Source: Actinomycetota bacterium
GTDB taxonomy: Bacteria; Actinomycetota; UBA4738; HRBIN12
Direction of reading: 5' to 3'
Assembly: GCA_040881665.1 (NCBI GenBank)
Contig: JBBECT010000004.1
Location: forward strand, 878,303 to 942,302
DNA length: 64,000 nt
Positions 26,809-35,954 of this stretch are shown here, one piece after another. The notes below the pieces were generated by a model, which worked only from the letters and a program-made list of their open reading frames with translations, had not been told where the DNA came from and did no database searches. The position numbers were made by a program, and so were the translations under genes. Position 1 is the stretch's first letter. The number at the start of each line of letters is the position of its first letter.

Positions 26809-27621
26809 GGACAGGTAGACGGCCTTCCCCTCGCCGGGCACCTGCTCGTCCACGTCGAACGGCTCCTCAGAGGTTCGAACGGTCGACTGCAGCCGGTGCC
26901 AGGTCGTATCGAGGGGGACCGAGCGCGGGTAGTTGACCACCTCCGGGAACAGGTACAGGTTCAGCAACGGCGAGTGCGTGTTGAACTCGGCGGGTGGGCA
27001 CGGCTCCAAGCCGACGGAGACCCTGAACTCGTTGTGTTCGGCCAGCGGGTCCTTGTGGACTCGGCGATACTCGTTCCGAAGACCTGCCACCTCCCTCCGG
27101 TCGTCGGTTGGCAACCCAGACAGAGGGGGCGGGAGATCCGGATCGCGCATCTCGAGCGGGTTCGCGGAGACGAAGCGCGCCCACGGGCATCCAGCAAGCT
27201 CGACGGCGGGGAAGCCCGTGACGTTGTCCGTACACACGACGTCCGGCCGGATGTCGTTTCAGATCTCCATGAGCCGGTGGTGCGAGTACCTCACGCCGGC
27301 GACCAGCGCCTCCCAGATCGGCGGCGTGACGGTCGCCTGGCTGCTCGATCGTCGGCTTGCGGAACTCCGGCGACGTGACGCGGATGAACTCGGTCCAGGA
27401 TCCGCGGTCGGATCCGCATCCTCTTGAGGCGGCGCCATCCGCATCGCACGCTCCCCGAAGCCTTTCGCTTCCAGGAGCCCTTCGAACGAGGAGTCCACGA
27501 CGAACACCACGCGTTGTCCTCGCCCGCGGAGCACCTCCGCGATTGCGATGCAATTGTTGGTTGGACTCCACGCACCGGGCTCGGGGAAGAAGGCAATCGT
27601 CCTCGCGTCTCCTACTTGCAC
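26809..27621 (-). pseudogene. Glycosyltransferase (UGT/MGT type), broken and 3'-truncated
   Basis: From the GTG at 27621 the frame starts like a UDP-glycosyltransferase (IAFFPEPGAWSPTNNC, then RGQRVVFVVDSSFEGLLEAK). A short central part (FIRVTSPEFRKPTIEQ) is in another frame, so there are compensating frameshifts. The original frame then resumes (WEALVAGVRYSHHRLMEI) and meets an in-frame TGA near 27258. Homology continues after it (NDIRPDVVCTDNVTGFP through EPFDVDEQVPGEGKAVYLS). At that point, before the nucleotide-sugar-binding half, it is cut by the transposase fragment. It has several inactivating changes and is a true pseudogene. Confidence 0.75.
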
Positions 27622-27748
27622 GCACCTCCTGCTCGGCGGACGGCCGCCGCATCGGCCCGCGCAAGTTAGTCACGGAGCCGAAGGCAGCGCGACGATGCCA
27701 GACGAGCGCCACCGAGGACCGCGACGGTGGCTCGATGAACGACCCGGT

Positions 27749-29152
27749 CTACGAGTCGAACCCCAGACCGAGCGCGTCGAGCAGCCTCAGCCACGGCCCT
27801 CGCCTGCCGTGTCGCCGGTCCGCCCGCTCGAGCGCTCTTCGGGTCAGCTGGATCCCGAGGTATCGAAGGGGCTCAGGAGGAAACGGGATCGGCTTCTTGC
27901 GCACCATCCGGAGCCTGGTCCTTGCGGTGTCGCTCCCGTCCACCAGGTCGAGAGCCACGCGGGCGCCGAAGCGGGTGGCTCCCACCCCAAGACCGGTGTA
28001 GCCCGCCGCGTACGCGACCCGACCGTCCAGAGCCGTCCCGAAGAAGACGCTGAAGCGGCTGCACGTGTCGATCGCTCCCGCCCATCGGTGCGAGAACCGC
28101 AGGCCTTCGAGCTGAGGGAAGGTCTGGAAGAAGTGGGTTGCCAGCAGGGCGAACGTCTGCGGACGCTCCTCGAACCTGGAATCGACGCCGTTCCCGAAGC
28201 GATAGATGGCGTCGTAGCCGCCCCACAGGATCCGGCCGTCCGCGGTGACGCGGAAGTAGTGGAACTGGTTCGGCATCTCGCCGATCCCCTGACGGTTGCG
28301 CCACCCGATCGAGGCCCACTGCGACTCGCTGAGCGGTTCCGTCACGAGCACGTAGTCGTAGACCGGCACGACGTAGCGACGTATCGCGCGAGCGAGCGGT
28401 GGGAACGCGTTCGTGGCCAGGATCACGCGACCAGCCTTCACCACGCCTCCTCGCGTCGTGAGCCTCACCCCCGCGCCGTCCCGGACCATCGATTTCACCG
28501 GCGTTCGCTCGTGGATGCGAACCCCCATCTCGAGCGCCACCCGCTTCAAGCCCCACGCGAGCCGGGCCGGATCGACCATCGCGCTGCCGGACCGCTTCCA
28601 GAACGAGCCGAGGTACGTGGGCGAGTTCACCTCGGCCCGTGTCTGTTCGCTGTCGAGCTCCTCAGCCTGGTGCCCGAACTTCCTGAGCAGACCGACGGCG
28701 TCGCGCGCCCACTCGAGCTCGTGCGGCTCTCTCGCGACGACCAGCATGCCACTCTCCGTCCAATCGCAGTCGATCCGGTGCTCGCGGACGGTCCTCCGCA
28801 GTCCTTCGAAGCTCTCGCGCGCGTGCTCCTCGATCTGGTTGATCTCGTCGGGGAAGCGCTCGATGCCGTTCGCGAGACCGTGCGTCAACGACGCATCGCA
28901 GAAGCCTCCGTTCCGCCCGCTCGCTCCGAAGGCCACGGTGTCCTTCTCCAACAGCACGACCTCACGAGCCGGGTCGTCCTCCTTGGCCTGTATGGCGGCC
29001 CATAAGCCCGTGAAGCCGCCACCGACGATCGCAAGATCGGCCTCCGTCGCGCCCGAGAGATGCGGCTCTTCTCCCGGAGCGTCCGACCGATCCAGCCAGA
29101 ACACCTTGCGCTCGGCGTCGGCCCACACGCGGTTGATCGCGCTCCTCGGCAT
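27749..29152 (-). CDS. FAD-dependent amine/amino acid oxidase (DAO superfamily, PuuB-like)
   Basis: The product has 467 residues. It starts with a conserved segment and then the FAD Rossmann motif ADLAIVGGGFTGLWAA, followed by EKDTVAFGASGRNGGF, the strand-glycine block of gamma-glutamylputrescine oxidase and sarcosine-oxidase-like proteins. The C-terminal GYTGLGVGATRFGARVALDL closes the FAD domain. The reaction is probably oxidation of a C-N bond in a secondary amine or amino acid. The substrate is unknown. I chose the ATG at 29152 because earlier frame is not conserved. The cupin gene lies 8 bases upstream, and such cupin/PuuB-like pairs are common. Confidence 0.82.
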   Translation of the reverse strand: MPRSAINRVWADAERKVFWLDRSDAPGEEPHLSGATEADLAIVGGGFTGLWAAIQAKEDDPAREVVLLEKDTVAFGASGRNGGFCDASLTHGLANGIERFPDEINQIEEHARESFEGLRRTVREHRIDCDWTESGMLVVAREPHELEWARDAVGLLRKFGHQAEELDSEQTRAEVNSPTYLGSFWKRSGSAMVDPARLAWGLKRVALEMGVRIHERTPVKSMVRDGAGVRLTTRGGVVKAGRVILATNAFPPLARAIRRYVVPVYDYVLVTEPLSESQWASIGWRNRQGIGEMPNQFHYFRVTADGRILWGGYDAIYRFGNGVDSRFEERPQTFALLATHFFQTFPQLEGLRFSHRWAGAIDTCSRFSVFFGTALDGRVAYAAGYTGLGVGATRFGARVALDLVDGSDTARTRLRMVRKKPIPFPPEPLRYLGIQLTRRALERADRRHGRRGPWLRLLDALGLGFDS

Positions 29153-29160
29153 CGCAGACC

Positions 29161-29517
29161 TCAGTCCGTCAGCGTGATCTGGAAGACCTTGCGGATCGTC
29201 TCTTGCACGGGCCAGCGCGTGCGGGCGCCCCGCTCCAGGACCCCGACGACCCCGGGCTCCAACTCCAGCGTGGGCCCTCCCTCGACGTCGACGGTCGCGC
29301 GACCCTGGAGCATCACGAACAGCTCGTCCTGCTCGGCATCGGCTACGACGGCCGGCGTGCACTCCCAGACGCCACGCATGATGCGACCGTCCTCCGACTC
29401 CCAGAGCACGGCGGCCGTCCGGGGGTCGCCGGACAGCACCTGAGCAAGATCGAGCTTTTCGGGTTCGAGCGTCACCCCGGATGCGTGGACTGCGAACGTC
29501 GACATACGGCCGTTCAT
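29161..29517 (-). CDS. Cupin domain protein (DUF861-like)
   Basis: The product has 118 residues. The single cupin barrel shows VLWESEDGRIMRGVWECTP and the second motif region DELFVMLQGRATVDVEGGPT. I chose the ATG at 29517 because GAGGG sits 7 bases upstream; ATG 29505 is an alternative. Cupins of this type are often next to amine oxidase or aldehyde dehydrogenase genes of polyamine catabolism, as here. Its role is probably small-molecule binding or isomerisation. Confidence 0.75.
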   Translation of the reverse strand: MNGRMSTFAVHASGVTLEPEKLDLAQVLSGDPRTAAVLWESEDGRIMRGVWECTPAVVADAEQDELFVMLQGRATVDVEGGPTLELEPGVVGVLERGARTRWPVQETIRKVFQITLTD

Positions 29518-29552
29518 GATACAGCCCTCGTGGAGCGGGATACCGACGACCT

Positions 29553-29594
29553 CCCCGGGTTCGTTCTCTCCGGCCCCGGGGTCGTTCTCTCCGG
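29553..29594 (-). repeat. Two adjacent 21-base direct repeats upstream of the cupin gene
   Basis: Two head-to-tail copies (29553-29573 and 29574-29594), one mismatch apart, share the core CGTTCTCTCCGG. They lie 36 bases upstream of the cupin start. The 21-base period is two helical turns, which suits a regulator binding site. They sit in a 212-base gap with no gene between the cupin and the M24 gene. Confidence 0.6.
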
Positions 29595-29729
29595 AAGGTG
29601 GAGCTTTCCCCGTGCGGTCATGGGCCGCTGCCGCGGCGCACACCCGGATGGCCACGCCCGGGCGGACGGCTCCGCTGCGACATGGGATCTTGCGTCGCGG
29701 GGATCACGCGGGAATCATTGGAGCACGGA

Positions 29730-30998
29730 TCAGACGCCGAACCCGGCTCTCAGGCGCCGAACGACGAACAGCTCGGACGGGGTCGACTGGAGGAAGGCGG
29801 CGCCATCGTCCTCGAAGGACAACGTGTTGATGCTGAGCGCAAGCCCCTTCGCCTCGGGGAGGTAGAAGTTCGCCTCGTAGTTCACGACGTCACCGGAGCG
29901 GAACGTCTCGTCGCCGGGATCGGAGCCCGCCTCGTAATAGAAGTCGCCGACCCAGTCGGGCGGGAAGGCGATGCCGAGCTCGTAGCCGCCGATCCACCAT
30001 TCGTCGCCCCACAGGCCGGTGTCGCGGTAGTACGCCTCGACCGTTGCGAGAAGTTCGCGCACGGGCAGCCCGGGCCGCAGCAGACCGGCCACGACGTCGA
30101 CGGCGCGGCTGACGTCGTCGATCCGCCCCCGCACCGGGGCCGACGGCTCGCCGATCGAGAAACAGCGCGCCATGTTCGCGTGGTACCGGTTCACCACGCC
30201 GCAGACGTCGACGTTGACAACGTCGCCGGGTTCGAGCTTGCGACGGCTCGCGAGCCCGTGCACCGTCGACGCGCGGTAGCCCGACACGACCGGCAGCGGG
30301 ATGGCGGCGACCTCCCCGCCGGCCGACGCCATCGCGTGGATTATCGCGCCGTAGACCTCGAGCTCCGTCACGCCCGGCGCCATCGCGTCGCGGGCGGCGG
30401 CCATCCCGACGTCGGCGACGCGTTGAGCCTCGCGGACCACCTCGAGCTCGGCCGGGGTCTTCCAGCGGCGGACGCTTCGCGCGACGCTGGTGGCGTCCAC
30501 CGTCTCGGCGCCGGCGCGCGCGAACGCTGCGTCCGCGTACGCCGCCGCGGCAGGATGCGGGCGGTAGCTGCGGCGCTCGACGCCGACGCGGCCGTCGAGC
30601 CAGCCCGCCGCGCGCAGCTCGTCGACGACGAAGTCGACCATGTCTGTTCCAAGGCCCGGACCGATCCGCACGTCGTCGACGACGCTCGTGAAGCGGACGA
30701 GCGTGACCTCCTCCTCGTCGTCGAACTGAATCGGGGCGTCGTGATCGACGTGCAGGACCGCGCACGAGCCCGGCACCCACCCTTCAGGGCCGTTCGCTTG
30801 GTACCACTCCGCCGCGTAGCCGGTGACGTAGCAGATCGATTCCGGCGCGGTGAGGACGAGACAGCCGATGCCGGCGGTTTCCATCGCCGCCCGGATCCGC
30901 TCCCACCGTCCGCGATACTCGTCGCGGGAGAACGGCGCCTCGTTCGGCGGGTCGAACTCCTCGAAGTACCACCGCTTGATCGGGCCGATATCGCTCAC
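29730..30998 (-). CDS. M24 family hydrolase, creatinase/ectoine-hydrolase-like (first)
   Basis: The product has 422 residues with an N-terminal creatinase domain and a C-terminal pita-bread domain. WWIGGYELGIAFPPDWVGDF resembles the corresponding block of ectoine hydrolases. Where metallopeptidases have DxG...SDxTRTF this protein has VNVDVCGVVNRYHANMARCF, with Asn for the second Asp. The metal-binding HGxG His is replaced by the GGYELG block. It is therefore probably a metal-independent C-N hydrolase, as creatinase is, not a peptidase. The GTG start overlaps the stop of the amidohydrolase gene (GTGA). Confidence 0.78.
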   Translation of the reverse strand: MSDIGPIKRWYFEEFDPPNEAPFSRDEYRGRWERIRAAMETAGIGCLVLTAPESICYVTGYAAEWYQANGPEGWVPGSCAVLHVDHDAPIQFDDEEEVTLVRFTSVVDDVRIGPGLGTDMVDFVVDELRAAGWLDGRVGVERRSYRPHPAAAAYADAAFARAGAETVDATSVARSVRRWKTPAELEVVREAQRVADVGMAAARDAMAPGVTELEVYGAIIHAMASAGGEVAAIPLPVVSGYRASTVHGLASRRKLEPGDVVNVDVCGVVNRYHANMARCFSIGEPSAPVRGRIDDVSRAVDVVAGLLRPGLPVRELLATVEAYYRDTGLWGDEWWIGGYELGIAFPPDWVGDFYYEAGSDPGDETFRSGDVVNYEANFYLPEAKGLALSINTLSFEDDGAAFLQSTPSELFVVRRLRAGFGV

Positions 30999-32612
30999 TG
31001 GTAGGCTCCTCGCTCGTAGACGACCTCGCCGCCGATCATCGTCAGGTCGACGCGGGCGTCGGCGGGACCGGCGAGGTCGGGGTCGGTCGGATCGTGGTCG
31101 AGCACGACGAGGTCAGCCCGCTTGCCGACCTCGATCGTGCCGGTCGTATCGTCGAGGTGGTTCACGTACGCGCTCCCGATCGTCGCGGCGCGAGCGCCGT
31201 CTCGAGATGGAGCGCCTCCTGCGGGATGAACGGCTCGGCGCCGCGGTCCTCAGGGTCGGTCCGCGTCACGGCCACCTCGATCCCCATCAGCGGATCGGCG
31301 GTCGTGATCGCCCAGTCGCTCGCGAACGCGAGCCGCACGCCAGCGTCGTGCAGCGAACGGAACGCGTACTGCCGGCCGCTCCGCTCATGGCCGAGGTACG
31401 GGATCGTCAGCTCGGTCATCTGCTCGTCGGCCGAGGCCCAGTACGGCTGCACGGTGGCCACGAGGTCGAGTGCTCGGAACCGTTCGACGTCGGCGGGATC
31501 GAGGAGCTGCAGGTGCGTGAGGTGGTGCCGGGCGTCGCGCCGGCCGTTCGCGTCAACGGCGGCCTCGAAGGCGTCGAGCGTCTCCCGGATCGCACGGTCG
31601 CCGATCGTGTGGACGTGCACCTGGAACCGCTCGGCATCGAGGGCGACGATCGCTTCGCGCAGGGCGGCGGGGTCGTTGAAGCTGAAGCCCGTGCCGCCGC
31701 CGGCGCCGTCGACCTCGAGGTAGGGCTCGAGGACCGCGGCGGTGAAGTTCTCCGGCACCCCGTCCTGCATGATCTTCACGGTTCCGGTGTTGAGCGTGCC
31801 GACCGACGACGAGGCCCGGCGTTCGACCATGCCGGCGATCTGCTCCATGCCGCGCGTACGCTCCCACCACTGGCACGCGACGACGTGAGCGCGGAGCTCG
31901 CCCGAGCCCGCGAGCGCGCGGTACGCGGTGAGCACGTCGGGCTCCACCCATGCGTCCTGCCACGCGATGACGCCCAACGACAGCAGATGCCGCTGCGACG
32001 CGAGGATCGCGGCGCGCCACGTCTCTTCCGATGTTGGCGGGAGCAGCGCTGCGACGAGATCCCGTGCCCATTCGTGCAGCGTGCCCGTCGGCGACCCGTC
32101 GGGATCCCGCTCGATCCTTCCGCCCGGCGGGTCGGGCGTGTCGCGATCGATGCCGGCGAGCTCGAGCGCGCGCGAGTTCACCCATGCGCCGTGGAGGTCG
32201 CTGTTCATCAGGTACACGCACCGGTCCGGGACCACGCGGTCGAGGTCCTCCGCACGCGGCAGGCCGCCCGGGAACGCGGACATGGCCCAACCACCGCCGT
32301 AGATCCACTCCGCGTCGGGATTCGCGGTCGCATACGCCGCGACCGCGTCGAGGTACTCCTCGCGGCCGTGGAGGTCGTGGAGGTCGCACGTCAGACGGTA
32401 GCGACCAGCGAAGCACGCGTGGTTGTGCGCGTCCTGGAACGCGGGCAGCGCGATCTCGGCGGTTCGCGGTCCGCGGAGAGTTTCGATCTCGTCGCGCGTA
32501 CCGACGGCGAGGATGCGACCGCCGCCGAGCCCCACCGCCTCGGCACGGGGCCGCAACGGGTCCATCGTGACGACCGCGGCGCCGGTATCACGGTCTCGAG
32601 CCCATCGTCCAT
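30995..32612 (-). pseudogene. YtcJ-like amidohydrolase with two single-base frameshifts
   Basis: The main frame (31162-32565) carries the metal motif PAFQDAHNHACF (about residues 41-52), a TVKIMQDGVPENF block and HVHTIGDRA, typical of the amidohydrolase-3 family. Near 31189 the frame breaks. The normal C-terminus (ATIGSAYVNHLDD, then GKRADLVVLDHDP) continues in the next frame to a stop at 30995. Upstream, TGAAVVT joins the main frame without a start, while an ATG at 32612 (MDDGLETVI) lies in another frame, so a second lost base near 32583 is likely. With both restored, the gene is full length. The substrate would be an N-acyl, urea or amidine bond. Confidence 0.75.
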
Positions 32613-32821
32613 CCGGTGCACTATAGGCGCCTCGGTTGAATCGGTGTCGCGGTCACGTCGGAGCCCTATCATCGCAAACACGGCCAAGGTCGTGTCCAAA
32701 GAACCGGGACCGGTTCAGCGGTCACCGCGCATCTGCTTCAGGCATAGTGCCGCCTCGAGAGCTGACGTGCACGGTGAGGAACTACACCACTACGCGGGAC
32801 GTGACCTGATGGAGAGGGTTC

Positions 32822-33736
32822 GTGGCTGAGCAAACGGGCGTCGTCGGCGAACGGACCTGGCTGTGGCGAGCGTTCGCCGCGCCGGGCGTGACCTGGCTGA
32901 TCCTGCTGTTCCTCACGCCCTTCTACGCGATCCTCTCGGTGGCGATGGGGAAGCTCGACCCGATCTTCCTCACCGCCGAGCCCGTGTGGAACCCGGCGGC
33001 GTGGGATCCGGGGGTCTTCGCCGAGGCGTTCGGTGAGATCTTCGGGGGCGCCCTCGGGGAGACCGCCCTCCGAACGATCGCCTACGTGATCGTCGCGACG
33101 TCGCTGTCCGTCCTGATCGGGTACCCCGTGGCCTACTACGTGTCCCGCCGGGCCGGCCGCTGGAAGATCCTGATCCTCGTGCTGTTGATCGCGCCGTTCT
33201 GGATCAACTACCTGATGCGGATGCTCTCCTGGGTCAACCTGCTGGACCGCGAGGGGTACGTGAACCAGATCCTGATGGCCCTCCAGATCTTCGACGAACC
33301 TCGGGAGTGGCTCGTGGGACGGCACGAGACCGTGATCCTCGGCCTTGTGTACGGCTACATCCCGTTCTTCATCCTGCCGCTGTTCGCGGCGCTCGATCGT
33401 ATCGACGAGGCCGTCGTCGAGGCCTCGCGGGACCTCGGGGCCAGCCCCTTCTGGACCTTCCTCCGGGTGACGTTGCCGCTCTCCAAGCAGGGGATCCTTG
33501 CCGGCACCGTGATCATCATGCTGCCGATGTTCGGCGACTACTACACGCCCAACCTTCTCTCCGGCTCGCCCAAGACGAGGATGTTCGCCAACGAGATCGA
33601 CCTGTTCGTGAACCAGACGACCTCGGGCGGCGGGCGGGGCGCAGCCCTGACGCTAATCCTGATGGGCTTCGTCGGGCTCCTGATGGTCTACTACCTCCTC
33701 AGCGTCGCGCGTGCGACCCGGGAGGCGCGGGCGTGA
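32822..33736 (+). CDS. ABC transporter permease, spermidine/putrescine type (PotB-like)
   Basis: The product has 304 residues and six predicted helices. The permease EAA loop is VEASRDLGASPFWTFLRVTL (about residues 199-218), which contacts the ATPase. The N-terminal periplasmic loop and GDYYTPNLLSG segment are typical of PotB relatives. GTG start. It is coupled to the next permease by GTGA. No ATPase gene is seen in the window. Confidence 0.88.
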   Translation: MAEQTGVVGERTWLWRAFAAPGVTWLILLFLTPFYAILSVAMGKLDPIFLTAEPVWNPAAWDPGVFAEAFGEIFGGALGETALRTIAYVIVATSLSVLIGYPVAYYVSRRAGRWKILILVLLIAPFWINYLMRMLSWVNLLDREGYVNQILMALQIFDEPREWLVGRHETVILGLVYGYIPFFILPLFAALDRIDEAVVEASRDLGASPFWTFLRVTLPLSKQGILAGTVIIMLPMFGDYYTPNLLSGSPKTRMFANEIDLFVNQTTSGGGRGAALTLILMGFVGLLMVYYLLSVARATREARA

Positions 33737-34665
33737 GCGCCGGGACGACGCTGGGCCGCTTGGAGATCGAACGCCCGTCCGTCCTCGCGCGTCTCAAGCG
33801 CTGGCTCGCGAACCCCTGGAACCGTCCCAGGCTCCTCGCGCTCTGGACGTGGATCTACCTCGCCTGGTCGATCGTCCCTATCGTCATCGCGGTCCAGTTC
33901 TCGTTCAACGCCGGGCGGTCGAGGAGCACCTGGCAGGGGTTCTCGTTTCAGTGGTACTTCCAGGACCCGGACCTCTCGGTGCTCCACGACCCGTCCCTGC
34001 GGCTCGCGCTGATCCAGAGCCTGAAGCTCGCCGGCCTGTCGATGCTGATCACCACGCCTCTGGGTGTCGCCCTCGCGCTGGGGCTCGCCCGCTGGCGTGG
34101 CCGCGGTGCGAAGCCGGCGAACTTTCTCATGCTCTTTCCCCTGGTCACGCCCGAGATCGTGATGGGGGTCGCACTTTTCCTGGTCTTCACGAACCTCCTC
34201 GACTTCGTGCCGCTCGGCACCCCGGCCCAGCTCCTCGGGCACGTCACGTTCTCGTTGTCGTTAGTCGTGATCATCATCCGTGGCCGCCTCTTCGCCGTGG
34301 GAAGGGAGTACGAGGAGGCCGCGATGGACCTCGGGGCGACGCAGTGGGAGTCGCTGCGTCGCGTCCTCCTGCCCCTGCTCGCGCCGGCGATCTTCTCGGC
34401 ACTGATGATCGTGTTCGCCCTCTCGATCGACGACTTCGTGATCAGCGCTTTCCTCGTCTCGCAAGAGAGCTCGATCACGATCCCGGTCCGTCTCTACAGC
34501 TCGGCGCGGATGGCCCCGAGCCCCGCGCTGAACGCCCTCGCGAGCCTCCTGCTGTTCGGCTCGCTCACCGCGATCACGTTAGCCGGCCTGTTCCTTCGGA
34601 GGTACCGCAAGCGCGAGGGCGCCCGGGGTTCCGCGGTCGAGGACCTCGCCCGCCTCGAGATCTGA
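33733..34665 (+). CDS. ABC transporter permease, spermidine/putrescine type (PotC-like)
   Basis: The product has 310 residues. The EAA loop is EEAAMDLGATQWESLRRVLL, and FALSIDDFVISAFL is the PotC signature helix. I chose the GTG at 33733, which overlaps the PotB-like stop; the longer open frame upstream is a shadow. It forms the second half of the membrane channel. The matching binding protein is at 37288, beyond the regulator and an M24 gene. Confidence 0.88.
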   Translation: MSAGTTLGRLEIERPSVLARLKRWLANPWNRPRLLALWTWIYLAWSIVPIVIAVQFSFNAGRSRSTWQGFSFQWYFQDPDLSVLHDPSLRLALIQSLKLAGLSMLITTPLGVALALGLARWRGRGAKPANFLMLFPLVTPEIVMGVALFLVFTNLLDFVPLGTPAQLLGHVTFSLSLVVIIIRGRLFAVGREYEEAAMDLGATQWESLRRVLLPLLAPAIFSALMIVFALSIDDFVISAFLVSQESSITIPVRLYSSARMAPSPALNALASLLLFGSLTAITLAGLFLRRYRKREGARGSAVEDLARLEI

Positions 34666-34743
34666 TACGCAGGGACCCCGACCCCGAGCCGGGGTGATCC
34701 GGACCGGTGCGCGAGCCACTAGGAGGCGTCGGGAGGACGAACC

Positions 34744-34870
34744 ATGGGAACGATCGACCACCCGTGCCTGCACGAGCTCATGGCGCGCGAGGAGCGCCGG
34801 TTCCTCGAGAGCCAGCCCCGTTCGCGGGACTGTTCGAGCGAGCCAAAGGATCGATGCTGGTCAGGACGCT
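34744..34870 (+). pseudogene. Aminotransferase N-terminal fragment
   Basis: The ATG opens MGTIDHPCLHELMAREERRF and, after one frame change near 34827, LFERAKGSMLV. This resembles the N-terminus of class III (HemL-like) aminotransferases, where a PLP domain should follow. Homology stops about 40 residues in, so this is a remnant. It lies in the 365-base stretch between the permease and GntR genes. The rest of that stretch holds only the operator-like site at 34919. Confidence 0.45.
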
Positions 34871-34918
34871 ACCGGAACCTCGCCGGGATTTGCGCGCCAG
34901 CCGTTGGGCGGGCTAGGG

Positions 34919-34937
34919 TGGTCTGACAATCTGACCA
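34919..34937. promoter_or_regulatory. Inverted repeat, probable GntR/FadR-type operator
   Basis: TGGTCTGACAATCTGACCA is an imperfect palindrome with TGGTC/GACCA outer arms. This is the type of half-site (TGGT...ACCA) used by FCD-subfamily GntR regulators. It lies 94 bases before the GntR gene at 35031, so autoregulation or control of this gene set is plausible. Confidence 0.5.
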
Positions 34938-35030
34938 GATCAGTTCTTGGCTGAGCCGACGTTCTGGGGGGCGACGGGATGCTGGAGATTCACGACGCGA
35001 CCCGCTACCTGAAGGAGACCGTCCGATCCC

Positions 35031-35945
35031 ATGAGCGCCACTCGCAAAGAACAGGCGTGTGTACGGATCGGCGGGTCGGATCGGCATGGACAGGAGGGTG
35101 GCAACGTACTTGGGGTGCCGCAGACTAGAGGCGTGCCCTCGAAGGCGAGCGGACGTGCCAGCGGTCCTGAAGCGCTCAGGGAGACCAGCTGGACGGCGAG
35201 GGGGAGCGGCCTGACCTTCTCAGAGGTCCATCGGCGGCCCCTCTACCAGCAGGTGGCGGACCAGGTGCGTGAGGCAATCCTGACGGGCGCTCTCTCCCCC
35301 GGGGATCTGTTGCCCACTGAGCGGAGCCTGTCCGATACCTTCGGCGTGAGCAGGGCCTCCGTTCGGGAGGCACTGAGATCGCTCGAGACGGAGGGGCTCA
35401 TTCTCTCCAGCGGGGCGCCGGTGGGTCGCTCGGTTGTCTCTGAGTACTCCACAGACGTTCTGCGAGACCATCTCGCGAATCTACTGCGCCTGCAGCGTGT
35501 GCCAGTCGATGACCTCGTTGAGTTCCGAATCGTTCTCGAAACCGGAGCTCTCCAGCGAGTCGCCCGCGATCCCCGACAGGAGCTGCTCAGCCAAGCGGCG
35601 GATGCTCTCGCGGAAATGAAGCGGCCCAGCCTTTCGCTGGAGGATTTTGATGCAGCCGATGTTCGCTTCCATCTCTCGCTGGTGAAGGCGTCGGGCAACG
35701 AGACGATGCATGTGGTGATGGTCGCCATCCGCGACGTCATCGCCAGGTATCTTCTCGACGCACTGAGTGCCCTGCCGGATCCGCAAGCCGATATCCCTGA
35801 GCTGGTCAAGGAGCATCAAGCGATCTTCGATGCCGTGAGTACGGGCGACGACGCGGCCATACGCCGTCTCGTAACCCAGCACCTGCGAGACTTCTATGAT
35901 CGGGTTCTTCTGTCGGCCGACTCGGAACAGGGTAAGACGACTTAA
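35031..35945 (+). CDS. GntR family regulator, FCD (FadR-like) subfamily
   Basis: The product has up to 304 residues. The winged-helix DNA-binding domain is RPLYQQVADQVREAILTGAL, then GDLLPTERSLSDTFGVSRAS and VREALRSLETEGLI. The FCD effector domain follows with EFRIVLETGAL, DVRFHLSLVKASGN and EHQAIFDAVSTGD, whose Asp/His residues usually bind a metal and a carboxylate ligand. The first 60 residues are not conserved, so a GTG at 35133 could be the real start. It is followed by the second M24 gene after 9 bases, so both are likely one transcript. The ligand is probably a substrate of this pathway. Confidence 0.85.
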   Translation: MSATRKEQACVRIGGSDRHGQEGGNVLGVPQTRGVPSKASGRASGPEALRETSWTARGSGLTFSEVHRRPLYQQVADQVREAILTGALSPGDLLPTERSLSDTFGVSRASVREALRSLETEGLILSSGAPVGRSVVSEYSTDVLRDHLANLLRLQRVPVDDLVEFRIVLETGALQRVARDPRQELLSQAADALAEMKRPSLSLEDFDAADVRFHLSLVKASGNETMHVVMVAIRDVIARYLLDALSALPDPQADIPELVKEHQAIFDAVSTGDDAAIRRLVTQHLRDFYDRVLLSADSEQGKTT

Positions 35946-35954
35946 GGGGGGACC

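Noticed and set aside
29517-29655. An upstream extension of the cupin gene
   Set aside because: The extra residues are low complexity and are encoded by the two 21-base direct repeats; the ATG at 29517 has its own ribosome site.
30850-32829. A plus-strand frame of 659 codons
   Set aside because: It is antisense to the amidohydrolase and M24 genes, which carry recognisable motifs; the plus frame has none.
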